Shown here: piece by piece, positions 47,701-60,800 of the stretch | Position numbering within the stretch: the first letter of the stretch is position 1 | How the letters are laid out: the number at the start of each line of letters is the position of its first letter | The notes under the pieces: model-generated | The model's input: the letters and a program-made list of their open reading frames with translations, nothing else | The model's database searches: none | Told to the model about the DNA's origin: nothing | Origin: Micropterus salmoides | Lineage: Eukaryota; Chordata; Actinopteri; Centrarchiformes; Centrarchidae | Direction: 5' to 3' | Length of the DNA: 64,000 nucleotides | Assembly (NCBI RefSeq): GCF_014851395.1 | Contig: NW_024040817.1 | Location: forward strand, 22,750,269-22,814,268 | Translations under genes and position numbers: made by a program

Positions 47701-50700
47701 CTTGCCCAGTCGTCTTTGTAGAGTCTTCATTGATGAGTGGAATGAACGTGTTTCCAAATGTGTGATAAAAGTGATGGTCAGAGGTAAAAGCTAGATGCCT
47801 GAAGTACACTACATGTAGTTTTAACCTCAATATTGGTGTTATCCTGTGTGAAAGGTTACCACTGTGTCTTTCTCTTAAAATTTGGTGTGTTTAATAATAT
47901 CACTTTTTGTTTTATTTCTAGATGGATTCACAATGAAAACTATTGTCAATTATCAGTTTAATAACATGGCTGGTGACAACTTTTCAACCCAATTTGTTAT
48001 TTTCATGATTAAAGCTATGCCCAATTCTAAAAAGTTCACAGGAACAAAATTATATTTGGCTTTAGCCGTGAGTAAAAGCCTGTCTTTATTCTTTCAGGTC
48101 TTAAGACTTCTGCAAATCACACAAAGATGAAATAGAATTGAAGGGTAGATGGATAGAAAGCAATCAGTTGATATTTTTAATCAAAATACCACATGAGCCA
48201 ATTCCACTATCTTAGAGCTCAGCTTTCTTTTTTTATGAAATCATATTATTTATTTCCATCTGTTATTGAATGCTGTGGGTTTTGTGCTGCTGTAGGCTTT
48301 GTGCTCAGTAATTGAATCTGATGGTCTGGTCCAGATGGAAACTTTGTATTTTGAGGAACAACAAGCTGAGCCGTTGGCTTACGGAGATAGCGAAAAGAAA
48401 GCATAGACATCTAGCCAGCCATCACAACCCCACAAGTATGACTAACTGCCTTTCATCAAAGCAGCAGGAATATGTAGGGATTTTTAAGTTGACTGTACTT
48501 GAAGTGTAACTCTGCAAGATTCGCAAGCATCAATGTGAATGCCCAAATATAGGCTGTTGCTGCGTATGTACCCGCACTAAATCAATCGGCTACAATTTCA
48601 GTTCCAGCCTGAGCTGGTGCGTCATGCTCTGAATTCAAAAATCTTGGCATATTCTATCTGTCAGGATCGACAGTAAGCTCACAACTGGATGAAAGTCTGT
48701 ACAGTGTGTGAAATGTGACAAAATGTCAATGTGTTTGTTCAGAAATCACTTCTGTGTCACACAGCCACTGTACACTCAAAACACTCCATCATTGCTCAAC
48801 TTAAAGGACCTCTCTCAGCCGCTTCTTGGTTTCTTGGCATTATAAACTCCCCTACCATTCACTGGTTGTCATTCTTGTCCTACATAAGCAGTCTGCTCTT
48901 TCCCTAAGGTTCAAGCAAACTGTATAATAATGACTCTGAATACCAGATATGGAGTTTTAACATTTGAAATTATTCCATAATTTCTGACTAATGCGTGACT
49001 AATAGCCTTCTTGCTCTTTCCGTCTTCTAGCCTATCTCATCCCCTCCTTCCTCCCTCACTTGGCTCTTAGTTTCTAATAGCCTGCTTTCACTGCTTCTTT
49101 CCTGCAGTTTGTTAAGAGATGTGGCGAAAAAAACATTGGCAAAGCGAGGGATAAAAAGCTGCTACTTTGCCAAAGGAAGTTTTAATTGGGGCCCAGGGGA
49201 CAAGAGCTCCTCCCCGTTTTTTGCAAATTCTCTCTATTCTATGGAAGAGATGAGCAGCAGTCCGATGCCCAATGGGGAAATGGGATGCGGTTACATTGAC
49301 AAAAATTCAAAAAAAGAATGCCGCTGTGCACGTTCTTAAGATGCCTGCTTGTGTTTGTATTTATAAAACAGCAGGGCTTTCTTTCTCCCCCTAAAAGATG
49401 CAGCGCTTTTGAAATCAGCCATGGTGTTCCACTGTCACTCAGTCTGCGATGTCTCGGAGGACTTGGACGGGGCTAAGTGTGGAATAATATGTTATGCATG
49501 TAAATAGAAATTAAAAAGACATTGCCATGAATAAACCATGGCTGGATTTCACTCCAGCACCACAACAAAGTCTATTCCTAAAGTCTTTGGGAGTCATTTT
49601 TTATTTGAATCTGTCTCTCCCCCGTGTCACTTCTAAAGCTGTTGTCTCACTCTCTTGCCCTCCATTGCATTCTTTCCCCTTCCCTCCATCTCATTCTCCA
49701 TGTTCATTCATACAAGTACTGGCCCATATCGAGTTTCTGTCCAGGCGCAGCCACAAAATGCCAGCAACGCTCGGCCTAAACTCTAAAGAAATGTCTATCA
49801 AAAGTCCGGCGAGCGGGAGGAGCAGCTCCCAACAACAATGGTAGCGGGAGTGACCTCTTGACAGAGTGACATCACCAAGAGTAATTGCCTGTCATGTGCC
49901 ATAGTCTTTCACATTTCACATAAAAGTCCCCTCTGTTATTCATTTAAAGTTAAGCCAGGGTGGCCAAGGTCGCCGCACTCGTCCTGTAAAGAGAGGGATA
50001 ATTGAACACCACACCTTCTCCGGACTGCCACAGGATAGAGTGACAGTGGTGTCAAGAATGACTGGAGGATAAGAAGAGCGGCATTTGAATTTGAATACAG
50101 CTTGTGAGATGCAGTGTTTACACAGTTGTGTGTGCTTGGACTGACTCTTTATCCTGTGTGTCATTTTCTCTAGCTGTCTCTCTCTCAGTACCTCATCGTC
50201 CATCCAGCCCTGCTAACAGAGAGAAAACCAAAAGAAGAGGGGGATTTTGAACCCTCTCCTCTTATTTTTACAGAGAATTTACCAATGCACATGGAAGAAA
50301 ATCCACCACATCCTCTTCTCTTCAGGTCAATGCCACTTTTCATTTGCCTTAAGCCCCAACCAGAGGGGCCAATCTCAAACCAAATCATCATATTCCGATT
50401 TTTTAAAAGATAATTTCGAACGTATCAAATGCTTATGACACACAGCTGCATCACATATTTATGGGATGCACATCAAGTGTTAAACTGGTTGTATTGTGTA
50501 TCCCCAGCTTTACTTATTTTTCATTCATCTCCTCCACATAAACATGGAAAGCATGAAAACGTGGTGTGAAATACTTGTGAAATACTACGTGTGTTTATTG
50601 TTTATTAAAATGTAACTTGACATGCAGCGTTAAGTTCAGGAAAAAAGAAATAGCAATTCTATCTTCCATTTGACCTCATTTACACCTGGCATTAACATGT

Positions 50701-51286
50701 GATCTGTATCTGAATATCCTGTTTGTATGGAAAAACTTGCATGGTACTGCAAGGTGTAAATACACGCAAAATGGATCGGATCAGCCAGAACGGAAGTTGA
50801 AAAGTCACCTAACTCCTCCTCTTCCTGCTAACAACAGCTACTCGGCAAAACTAAAACCGAATTAGCACATTAAGATCCTGTCAATATGTGGGCACAATAG
50901 AGGCAAGGTGAACACTTAATGGCAGCTTACCTAGCTCTACATGCAGACGCAGGGAATTTGTACATGTGTCAGAAAAATACAGACAGAGACAGATGGAAAG
51001 ACATAGATTTTCTGATGAGAATTTGTTTATGTTTGCAGCTAGCTATATGGTTCAATTAGCTCGTAATGTGCGTCAGGACTTGTTACAGCCGCGGCGCAGT
51101 CACCGGAGGTCATCGACGTGGCTCTGAATTATCATGCACTTTGGACACCTATGTTAAACATTACTTCCTGTGTCCCCTGTGTGACGCTGGAGTACACCCG
51201 CTAATTATTTGTTATTTACCAGTCCATCAAGTGTGGACCACACTGTAAGAATTTAATTTAAATCAAATGATGATTTTCACACAGAG

Positions 51287-51890
51287 CTTACTTCCTGTTG
51301 CCAGTAGGTGGTGCTATGAGAGTAAGTAAGTAAGTAAGTAAGTATGTATGAGAGTGAATATTGGCATATCCATATGCCAATATTCACTCACTCACTGTGG
51401 GCTGGAATCTTATCAAACATGTAAAATTGGATACAGATGTGAGCACGTACATTGAAGTTATAACAACTTCCTGCTTCATGGCGAATCACTGATTTTCAAC
51501 GCCACGCTACGGACACACCCTTTGAGAAAAACTGACAGATAGCACAACTTTTCATCATCAATGCCTTTAGATTGCACAGTAAAAATGGATCTGATTAATT
51601 CTGTAGGTAGAGTTTGTTAAAGTATGAAACCTGTGAATTGGCAACAATGAACGTTAAATTTAAAATGGCAGACTTCGTGTTGAGTTTAGGGAATCACTCC
51701 AAGAGGCTTTTTTTTAGGCCTGGACATTATACATCTGCCACAAAACCTTCGTACAGTTTGGTGAAACATGACCCGGGGGCTGCTTTTTATGGGGTGCTAG
51801 CGAGCCGTTTTACCACGCCCATGCGCAAAAAACATATGACACATAAATTTCGCCATGCTTCAATGTTTGAGCATGTTTAGGCCGCCAAAA
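51287..51890 (+). repeat. Dispersed teleost repeat starting CTTCCTGTTGCCAGTAGGTGG
   Basis: The order of blocks, TTCCTGTTGCCAGTAGGTGG, CTTATCAAACATGTAAAATTGG, CTTCCTGCTTCATGGCGAAT, ACTCCAAGAGGC and GCTAGCGAGCCGTTTTACC, follows an abundant fish repeat that I recognise but cannot name. An AGTA microsatellite and a palindrome lie in its first 100 bases. The open frame inside it is not a gene. Confidence 0.55.
51352..51389. repeat. Perfect 18-bp inverted repeat with 2-base loop
   Basis: GAGTGAATATTGGCATAT is followed by CC and then its exact reverse complement. It directly follows the AGTA/TATG tandem repeat. Confidence 0.9.
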
Positions 51891-54800
51891 AAGCTATTAA
51901 TTTGCAAAAACAAATTCCTCGCATATTTCATGCTCGATGATAAATCAAATGTATCCATGAGCTAAGCCCTTGCATGACCATCCTATACAACACGATGTGT
52001 GTGGGAGAGAGTTGAGCCAGTTTTTACTTGAGGTGTCTTTAAAGTGAGGACTTGACAGTAAGGTCTCCAACTAAAATATGTACATATATTTTAGGATGTG
52101 GTGCATCCCAGGGAATAATCGATTTAGATCTAAAATAAACTGTTTTCACAATATGGCTTTCCATATTTCCTCTCCATATGAGGGGTAAGTTGAGTCACAT
52201 GTGGGTCGGGGACATCAATTGCATTTTATCATGCAAACTCAAATGCCAGCTCCCAACATTTAAGTGCATTTAGTAGGGAAACATTGCAGCTATGTCTCAC
52301 TGTTTTTTCATATCAATGTATTGCTTTAAAGCCATCCTGTTTATCATCATGTCTTGTGCCACCTGATGGATGCACTTCCCATTCTGTACCTCTCCCACTC
52401 CTCTGTCCAAACCCACAATAGGAGTTGAATCCTGTCTGTCCATTCCATTTATAGAAACATGACATGATGGTTTCTGGTCTAAAATGCATAATGTCACATG
52501 TTTTATGTGTCACTTCCCCCAGGTCTTTTGGCTCAAATTACCCCATCCCTGCCATTTAAAAAAAATTTGCATCATTGCAGCAGTTTAAGAGTAATGTCAT
52601 GCTAACAGTATAGCCTCATATTCTAACTTCCTAAAGCACTAACATGCATAAGATTTTTTCAAACCTGTCTGTAATTGTTCAGACACAAGAATCAGGACTC
52701 CTTCAACATAAAAAAATCACTTTGAACACCAAAAAAATGTTTTTTGATCTTAAATGTGCTTATCACTTATTCCATGGGCCTCTCTCCATCACAGAGTGAG
52801 TAAAATTATTAACTCTTCTCAAATGTGTATTCATATAACCAATTTATTTATTTATAAGTTTGCAGAGACAGTGCGCATTAATAAACATTTCTGTAAATGT
52901 GCCAGTTTAGCCAATTTTGTCTAGGGTTGCCGAGAAACAAGGGGTGGCTCAACTTCCCCACAGGCTCAAATCAACCCACTCTCCCCTTCTGTGTGTGCTG
53001 TGTGAAAATGCCAAAAGTTGCACTGTCACGACTGGTGCAAGCAGGGTAGCAGGAATACAGGGGATAGAACCCAAATTCAACCAACAGAGTAGATGCAGTT
53101 TAATGATTTATTAGAAAATAATGTTTAAGGACCAAGAGGCAGGCAAGGGTCAAAGCCAGAGAGGCACTGGCATGAAACAACTAAGCAACGTAGGACAATC
53201 TGGCAAAGAGTGAGTGGAAAAGGGCTAGTTAAGTAGTCCAGGGTGAGCGGAAACAGGTGAGCAGAGAAGGTCAAGTATCTGCAGGGCTGATGAGAGAAGT
53301 GTGAACAGGTGCGTAAATGGGTAGGGCAGTCAGGTGATGTGGAAAGGAGGGAAAGTTCGAGGAAATCTGGTGGAAGGATGGAAAATGACAGAGGCCTGGG
53401 GAACCAGCAAAGTGGCTGAAGAGGAGGGACAGGGAGACAGACTGTGACATGTGCATGGGTGTATACAGATAAGAGCATGTGGCAATACTCCCCACCTTTA
53501 GCCCATAAAGCAATGTGTCTGACAGTGCCAATGAATATGTTACCAAGTCTGTGAGATTAAGAGGGACAGGCAGAGCATTCCATATCAAATCAGGTGGAAC
53601 CCATTTCCACCTCTGCCATACATTTATCATCCCATGTCAGGAGTAACCCAGCCCTCCCCACCTCCCCAAACCCCATTCTCTCCCACCCCCTCAGACTGTC
53701 AAAACAACACCTTTGGCATCTATTGGATTTCATATATATTGCTCTTTCTTCACTCTCCAGAGAGAAGCAGAGAATTATAGTAGGGAGAGAAATGAGTGAT
53801 CTTGTGATGAGTTAGGTGTGATTTATAATAAGGTGTTTCAGTGCAAAGTGCAAAAAAGAAATTTCATTATTCTAACTTTTTTTCACCAGGAATTCTGTAA
53901 TAATGATGTATTGCCGGCATTACCTCCCCGCTTTGATTTGACGCTGGCACAAGCAACCATATTGAATATAGTTTCCAGGTTCTCTTCCTGGTAGTAGAGA
54001 TGGGAGAAAATGTGCTTTACTGCCGTTAAATTCTCTACGCCTAGGCCTTATTTTTGGAGCAACAAATGCTTGATGGCATGCAGGAGAAAATGCCATCTGA
54101 TTTTTTGTTGCTATTTTCCAGGAGGAAGAATACAACTACAGGCTTCTCACACAGCAACAGAGCATGAAGAAAAGTTACATTTGACATGTTTTGATTAGAG
54201 GGCGATGGAATACTGCTGACATGATGTAAAAATGTGTATCAAAATGCGCCTGGAGTTCCCCCCCATCTTCACTTTTTTTTTTTTTTTAGGTGGGTGGTGT
54301 TGTAAATTCAGAGCGCCAGAAATAGAATTTATGGTAAATCAACACTTTTTGAAGTGTATTGCAGAATGTGTGTGTGTATGCACATAGCAATTGCTTGTAT
54401 TTGCACATTTGAATTTATTTCTGAGCACACGTGTGCATTCCTGTGGGCGTGTGCATATTGCATCTCTGGCCATGATCAAATATCCATAATGCCAGTGTTG
54501 TGCTGTCACTTTTGATTATGTTGAGCGCTCCTAACATTGCCCGAAGCCTTGTGTTTTCACCATCACACTGGTTCTTATGTTGCCTTCTCCCACTCATTGT
54601 CTTACTCTTCATTACATTGCAAATGGTAAGCATTTCTCAGTGGATTTGACATTGCTCACGTCTTACTCGCTGGAATGAGAGTGATGGGAAAAAGGTGGAG
54701 GGCAGTTGTTGAAAAAAGAACTTGATGTTGTCTCACAGAGGAGAGGAAGGATTTTAATGTTAGGGATGAGGGCTTGCTACATGGGCTGGATATAGTCCTG

Positions 54801-54895
54801 GTACAGGCTTTTAAAAGAATTGCTTCAGTAGACACTAGACAGTCAAATAAAACAGAGTATGTGAATTGTTAGAGATTCATAAGACAATGTTATTA
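51891..54895. other. Intergenic sequence with repeat traces
   Basis: It holds the candidate inverted-repeat element at 52182-52959 and purine-rich sequence at 53130-53450. No host exon is seen. Confidence 0.4.
52182..52959. mobile_element. Candidate 0.78-kb inverted-repeat element
   Basis: GGGGTAAGTTGAGTCAC at 52182-52198 resembles the reverse complement of 52944-52959 (GGGGAAGTTGAGCCAC), with one gap and one mismatch. A related GGCTCAAATTACCCC lies inside near 52530. No coding sequence is seen. Confidence 0.35.
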
Positions 54896-56144
54896 TTCCT
54901 TCCAAACTGATAGGGAACGAAGACACTTGCGCGTAACCCAAATCAGACGGAGAGGATTTCCCCTCGGGGAAAAACCCTTGTTCCTTAGCCACCACTGCAG
55001 GGGTCTCATGTGCAGCAGTCCAGATGGTATTACGCTGGACGCAACCGCCAGGAGACCCAACACTCGTTGAAAGTGTTTCATAGTGATGGCGTGGCCTAAC
55101 TTCACCCCTTTCACGGCAGCCAATATGGTGTCGACACGTGCCGGAGACAATTGTGCCCGCATCGTTGTCGAATCCCATGCAACCCCTAGGAACGTAGCCC
55201 GTTGGGTGGGCGCCAGCACGCTCTTCTTTGCGTTGAGCCTCAGCCCTAAATGCCGCAGACGAGCCAGAACGACATCTCGATGCCGAACCGCCAACTCTCG
55301 AGACTGGGCTAGGATGAGCCAGTCGTCGATGAAGTTGAAATCCGGATGCCCCGGAGCCTCAGCGGGGCCAGTGCTGCATCCATGCACTTGGTGAATGTGC
55401 GAGGGGAAAGTGCCAGGCCGAATGGAAGAACCCGATACTGGTAAGCCACACCCCCGAAGGCGAACCTCAGGAACTTCCTGTGAGAAGGACGGATGGAGAC
55501 CTGGAAATAGGCGTCCTTTAGATCTATCGTGACGAACCAATCCTCAGATTGGATGTGCGTCACGATGGCGGGGATGATGAGCATCGTGAACCTGAATCTC
55601 CTCAGAGACCGGTTAGAACCCGCAGATCCAAAAATAGGGCACGCAGCCCTCCGTCCTTCTTGGGGGACTATGAAGTAACGGCTGTAGAACGGGCGTCTCT
55701 GTCTGGGGGGAGACACGTTCCACGGCCCCTTTCCTCAGCAGAGTACAAACTTCCTGTCCCAACACCGGACCTTGCTCCGGGCGGACCACAGTCCAAACCA
55801 CCCCCTCTGTTCTGTTGAATTGGAGGGCGGGTTTGAACTGTAGTCGATACCCATCTATGGCAGTGCGCAGGACCCGCGGAGAAATGTTTGTCAGGCTCCG
55901 CCAAGCCTCTGCAAAGTCTGCCAACGGAACCAGCCCCTCAGGGCTGGTGGTCGGTGTCTCGTGTGATCTTCTGGTGGACCCCTGAAGCCCCAGAACGGCA
56001 GGGGGGAGCCGCCGAAGATCCACGGTGAGTGAGTCGGGATGCCGTCCGCCTGCAGACCCTCGGGGCAGGCAGTACGGCGCGGACTCGTTGGTGGCAGGTG
56101 CGTCCTGAACGTGTAAACGGCGGGATAACATCACCTGTTGCCAC
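54896..56144 (-). pseudogene. DIRS reverse transcriptase fragment (copy 2)
   Basis: The N-terminal RT region has LVPLADFAEAWRSL and GQEVCTLLRKGAVERV. FYSRYFIVPQEG precedes an unbroken motif A, IDLKDAYFQVSI, and then LPFGLALSP and FTKCMDAALAPL. The catalytic FIDDWLILAQS lies one frame away from the preceding part, as in copy 1. The fragment ends after GLLHMRPLQWWL and SVWKE, before RNase H. It is non-functional. Confidence 0.85.
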
Positions 56145-56437
56145 GGCGGAGGGGACCTCGGTCGGCCTCCGGGGGGGGGGGGGTGCGGGAGGGGAGAAAA
56201 AACTCCCCTACCCCGGTCTTCAGGACCTCTTCCCTGAGCTCCGTCGGGACTGGATGACGGTCCTCAGATCGCGTCTCACAGAAGGCTGAGGTTGAGAGCG
56301 CCGCCTCGCTGCCCTAGCCCCTCGGGGGGGGCCCCCGAGAAGCGACACTCTGCTTCCTCTCCCCTACGCCCGGCAGCCTCAGCTGCCTGGGGTGCAGACT
56401 GGCGAGGGAGGTACCGGCGGAACGCATCGCCCTGCGT

Positions 56438-57465
56438 CTAACGCTCCGTGGTTCTGCGAGGCTCCGCCAGATCTTCCCTAGAGGGACCCCCCCTCTGAAC
56501 CATCTCCTGGAGCAGGTCGGCTTGGTAGGCTTGAAGCACCGCCATGGTGTGCAAGCTCGCACCTGCCTGGCCCGCTGCCATGTACGCCTTCCCCACGAGC
56601 GTGGATGTGGTGCGACATGGTTTGGATGGTAACGCCGGCTTCTCCAGGGAGGACGCAAGTCGAGGGGAGAGATAGCTCGCAAGCGCATCCTCCACCCGAG
56701 GCATCCTCCCATAACCACGGTCCCTAACCCCCATCACATTACTGTAGTTCAGTGATCGGGGTGTGGAAAGCCGTGTAGAGAAGGGTCTGCCCCATGATTA
56801 CTCAGTTCATCATGTAAATCAGGAAGAGATCGGCGTGGAGGTGGTGCGTGGTGCTTAAGAAACCTTTCATCAAGCTTACCACTAGCCTGTGGTGTCTGCT
56901 CCTCCTGTCTCTTGGTGTTGAGCTTAGCCACGGCTCTAGTTACCACCTCCAGCAGCACGTCATAGTCGGGCGCGGCCAGATGTCGCCGCCCCGACACCCG
57001 GAAGTCATCGTCCACTGCGCTGAGCAGGTCCGCCTCCTCGGAGTCGGATTGCTGCCGCGTCTCCGGATCCAAACCGCGAGCGGGAGAAGCCGAGAACGGG
57101 CACCCCGAACGAGGAAAGGAAGCGTCGGAGCTAGCGGATGAAGGTCGGGAAAAAGCCTCAGCCGTCCCGAAATCCTCCGACAGATCACGCTGTGAACCCA
57201 TGAGTGAAGCCGCCGGGCCGCCTCAGCGGCCGCAGGGCCCGCGCCACGGGGAAAACACATCCGGCCATCCTCGGAAAAGAGAGCCATGCGGGACCTCAGT
57301 ACCCGCACGGAAAGGGCTTCGCAACGGGCGCAGGCAGCCCCCTCGAGAGCTGCCCGGGCGTGCTCCATCCCCAAACATGAGACACACATCTCATGAGAAT
57401 CTCCATCCGTGATGTACGGAGGGCAAGAAAAAAACACACCTTCTGTACATCTGGTTGCCGGACAT
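56438..57465 (-). pseudogene. DIRS gag-like ORF1 (copy 2), frameshifted
   Basis: The start at 57465 corresponds to MSGNQ of copy 1. An additional A in the A-run near 57430 shifts the frame early. The zinc-knuckle-like CVSCLGMEHARAAL...CARC follows. The frame breaks at LHSWV exactly as in copy 1, continues as GSQRDLSEDFGTAEAF through LAAPDYDVLLEVVTRAVAKLN, breaks again, and resumes in PRVEDALASYLSP...GQAGASLHT. Confidence 0.8.
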
Positions 57466-57555
57466 GCTGGTAGACTTCTTCTTCAGGTAAGACACACTGC
57501 TTGTAGGACTGGAGCTTTCTTCAAACAACATACAGAGCGCCTGCTGAATAGAAAA

Positions 57556-57714
57556 AAGCTAATGATGAGTGTGTACAGGTGTGCTTTATACTCCTCCGGT
57601 TATTCCGTCACACCTTACCGTTCTAGCAACAAGCCAATAGGATTGGAGTGATTTCATTCACGTTCAGACCTGCTTCGCCTAGAGGCGTTCCCATAGTGTC
57701 GTAACCGACGCAGT
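57556..57714 (-). repeat. DIRS copy 2 terminal repeat (5' side of element)
   Basis: It matches 36309-36467 of copy 1 over 159 bp; the one difference I noticed is AACAAGCC instead of AACAGGCC. The TATAAAG box is kept at 57584-57590 on the minus strand. Confidence 0.92.
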
Positions 57715-57736
57715 TCGAGTTCCCTCGAAGGGGAAC

Positions 57737-57893
57737 CAGGCTGTTTTCCCGTTTCCACTCTTTGTGCTAAGTTAACCAGCTGCTGTCATATTCTTTATTT
57801 ACCCTACAGACATGAGAGTGGTATCAAGCTTCTCATCTAACTCTTGGCAAGAAAGCTAATAAGAGCATTTCCTATAATGTCAAACTAGTCCTT
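57737..57893 (+). repeat. Right half of a MITE abutting DIRS copy 2
   Basis: CAGGCTGTTTTCCCGTTTCC, TGCTAAGTTAACCAG, CAGACATGAGAGTGGTAT and a CATTTCCTATAATGTCAAACT end match the right half of the 21238-21565 family. The left half is absent on the other side of the DIRS copy. Confidence 0.65.
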
Positions 57894-60800
57894 GAATGAT
57901 TTTGGGCAGCAACTAACTAGTTATTTTCATTATGGATAAATCTGTCGTGTATTTTCTTAACTTATTAACTATTTATTAATTATCAATATTGTTGTCATTT
58001 CATTGTCAGCTGACTAATCAGTTTGTTATGGGCACAAACTATGCACTGAAATTTGTACATTGTTGCACATATAGGGAAAGGTGGTTATAAGTACTGAATT
58101 TAAAAAAGTGTTTGCAGCTTTCCATGGAGGAAGAAGGCAGAAAGAAACTGTAAGTCTTGTCTTGAGACTTGGGAGCACAGTAATACTGCATGTATGTACA
58201 ATTTAATACGAAACAGCATCCTCTGTAAGCACAGCCTTCAGGGCAATGTAAGAATAAACACACATGTTCACACCAACAAGTGAGGATCAAATACGCATGA
58301 AAACACCCTTTCACTTGCTCCACTATTCAGATATAAAAACCCGCTTTAAAGGTAAGTTTGACAGTGAATAGAGACATTAACAACTTCAGTATGTATCCCC
58401 GGTAATAAAAATCACAGTTTTACTCTAGATGTGGCTATGGTAATTACTCTTCATGAGACAGAGAAAAACCACTTTCATATTGATTACGCTCATATTTCAT
58501 TTCCATCTTATGAGACATCTCTAGAGGGAGAGGGTAAAATATGCTGGCAGATGAGCAGTGCATCTTGAGCCGAATGTTTTTTCCCAGCAGGCTTTGAGGT
58601 AATAGATTCCTGCTGCAATGATTAGTGGACCCGGCCTTATGGCAATCACAGTAATGCACGCACTCAAACTTAAACAATGACCCACAACTATGGAAGAAGT
58701 GGATTCTAAGGATGCTTCAGACAAAAGCAACGATAACAAGAAATGGCAAAATATCTGTGATTGCTTGTTATTGTTGGATCCGCCCTTGTTGATTGATCTG
58801 TCTGGGCTGTTCAGGCAAAGCAGTTCCTTCTGTGAACTGTAGAAAAGGAGTAGTTTTAAAAGGTTAAAACTTGCCCTCTTGTAACAGAAAATGTGTATAT
58901 TTTCCAGTATGGCTGAAATGATAAGTAGGTTCAATGATTAGTGGACAGAAAATAAATCTGCAACATTTTTTTATAATAAAATGATCAATGAAGACAAATT
59001 ACAAATATTTACTACGTGCAGCTGTTTGCTTAGTCTTCTGTAATGGTAAACTAAATGTGTCTGGGTTTTAGACTGTTGGTCGGAAAAAAAAAACAAGACA
59101 TTTTTATACAAAATAATCTTAATTCATCTTACAAGCTGTTTCTGGAGCATTCACCCGCATATCACAATCTTTATTAGGGAATTGAAGTCAGTTGAGTTAT
59201 GTCCCGTGTTGACAACTGAGCCATGTCCATGGCACTGCACCTTGAAGACTGTGAGATGTGGTTGAACGTTCCGGAAGAGCTAGTAAGTGGACCTTGAGTT
59301 AAGATTATTTTGTCAAACTACTAGTCCCACAGCAAAGACTGAACTTTCACTCTCAAATGGCAAATAATGTATTCTTCATGATGTTCTTGACATATATTTA
59401 TAGACGATTTTGTCAGCCAAAGATAGAACCTTATTTTGTATAGAACAGTCCTCCACATAGCATCTGGTCAGCTGGAACTCATCTAAAGCCCTGTCTTTAA
59501 CATGCTATGTATATTATCGTCCTTGTCATCACCTCCTCCTTCTACAAGTATGGATATTTTATTAATGAATGCAAGTTTTTTCCTCCATTCCTTTTTATAT
59601 TTTTAATATTATGTTGTGTCATTACATCCTTGCTGTATCTGATCTCTAAAAAGAACAGAGCTCGCAACGGCTCCGATGATCTACCGCTGTGAAGGTTCAC
59701 TATTAATAGGTATGAAAGAACCTCCTCTAACTCTCTTCTTTCTTTCTTGTTTTTCTTATTGGTATGTTAATATCATGGGCAAAACAATAAAATAAGCTAA
59801 CATTAGGCATCTAGACATTTTTGAAAAGGCTTATTTTCTGCAAATAGAGTGAGAAATAGAGGCACTTGCTGTAAAATCCATGGGCAGGGATTAGTGGTAT
59901 GTGTGATCCTCAAACCCAAACCTCAGCAGTATTACCAACACAAGTGACCTTTACCACAAGTGCTTTCTCATTAGTTGTGTTATAACTGGAGTTTAAAACA
60001 TTTACACAGAATGACATTCTGGAAATGTCATGTCACTCAAGATTTCCAAGAGTTTGCTTTAAGATTTTGCTATGATCATCGTAATATGCTTAATCAGACA
60101 GTACTCCTAAAAACATTGTTTCATAGTGCCATACAGATTTAAAAATTGATTTAATGTAGATTGTGATGTATGACACTAACACTAACAACTACAGATCTAT
60201 ATAATCTTCATTCTAATTCTTTTCCCTGAATGTTTTCTTAAATTTATAATATAAATCTGCTCAGTAACTGTAGTTCCTGGCACATTAAATCACAGGATCA
60301 TGACTTTTATGTGTTTTGATCCTATTGAATTCGAAAAGAGTTTTGATGAATCGTGATTTCCACAAGTATTAGAAGAGAAAATTGCTCAAAATTGCTGAAC
60401 GAGACAATAGTACTTGAACAGGGAGAAAGATGGGGAATTATCTTGAGGCTGATGGTTTTTTACCTCTTTGCAAAATGAGACTTGCCTGATTTCATACAAA
60501 AGTGTCTCATTACACCCATCTCCAGTCAACTTGGTGGAGTGGGTGGATTCAATAGTTTTGAGGCAAATATGAGACAGGAAATCTTCACCTCTCTCAGAAG
60601 CAGCCACAGCAAAGGGAAGGTTGAGAACAGACGTAAATGAGGACAGTTGGGCAAAGAGATTGGGTTCTGAACTTGTTGAAAGTTTATTGAGTAATTAATT
60701 GAGTTTGTGGTATTGTGGTAACTTTATGTTATGATAAATTTAGATTGAGATAGAATGAGCTATTTAATACTCATGCTGAATGGTCAATCTAGACTCCACA

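Larger units (their letters stand above)
38342..51286. other. Long intergenic or intronic stretch without a supported exon
   Basis: Apart from the SINE at 38808, the MITE fragment at 44500 and microsatellites (44606-44685 CTT/CTC, 45516-45533 GT), I see no gene. The longest open frames, near 42000-42570 and 45625-45975, are pyrimidine-rich or low-complexity and carry no domain. It may be a large intron of a neighbour or a regulatory desert. Confidence 0.45.
54896..57736 (-). mobile_element. DIRS retrotransposon copy 2, lacking the 3' half
   Basis: It matches copy 1 from 33645 to 36489, beginning abruptly at TTCCTTCCAAACTG and ending in the same GAAC terminus. RNase H, methyltransferase-like, recombinase, internal complementary region and the other terminal repeat are missing. 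Small indels distinguish the copies, and neither flank matches, so it is an independent insertion. Confidence 0.92.

Noticed and set aside
49109..49339. A 76-residue plus-strand frame starting MLRDVAKK with a more protein-like composition
   Set aside because: There is no recognised family, no clear splice sites with partner exons, and purine-rich composition explains much of it.
51614..51880. An 88-residue plus-strand open frame
   Set aside because: It lies inside a dispersed teleost repeat that is non-coding.
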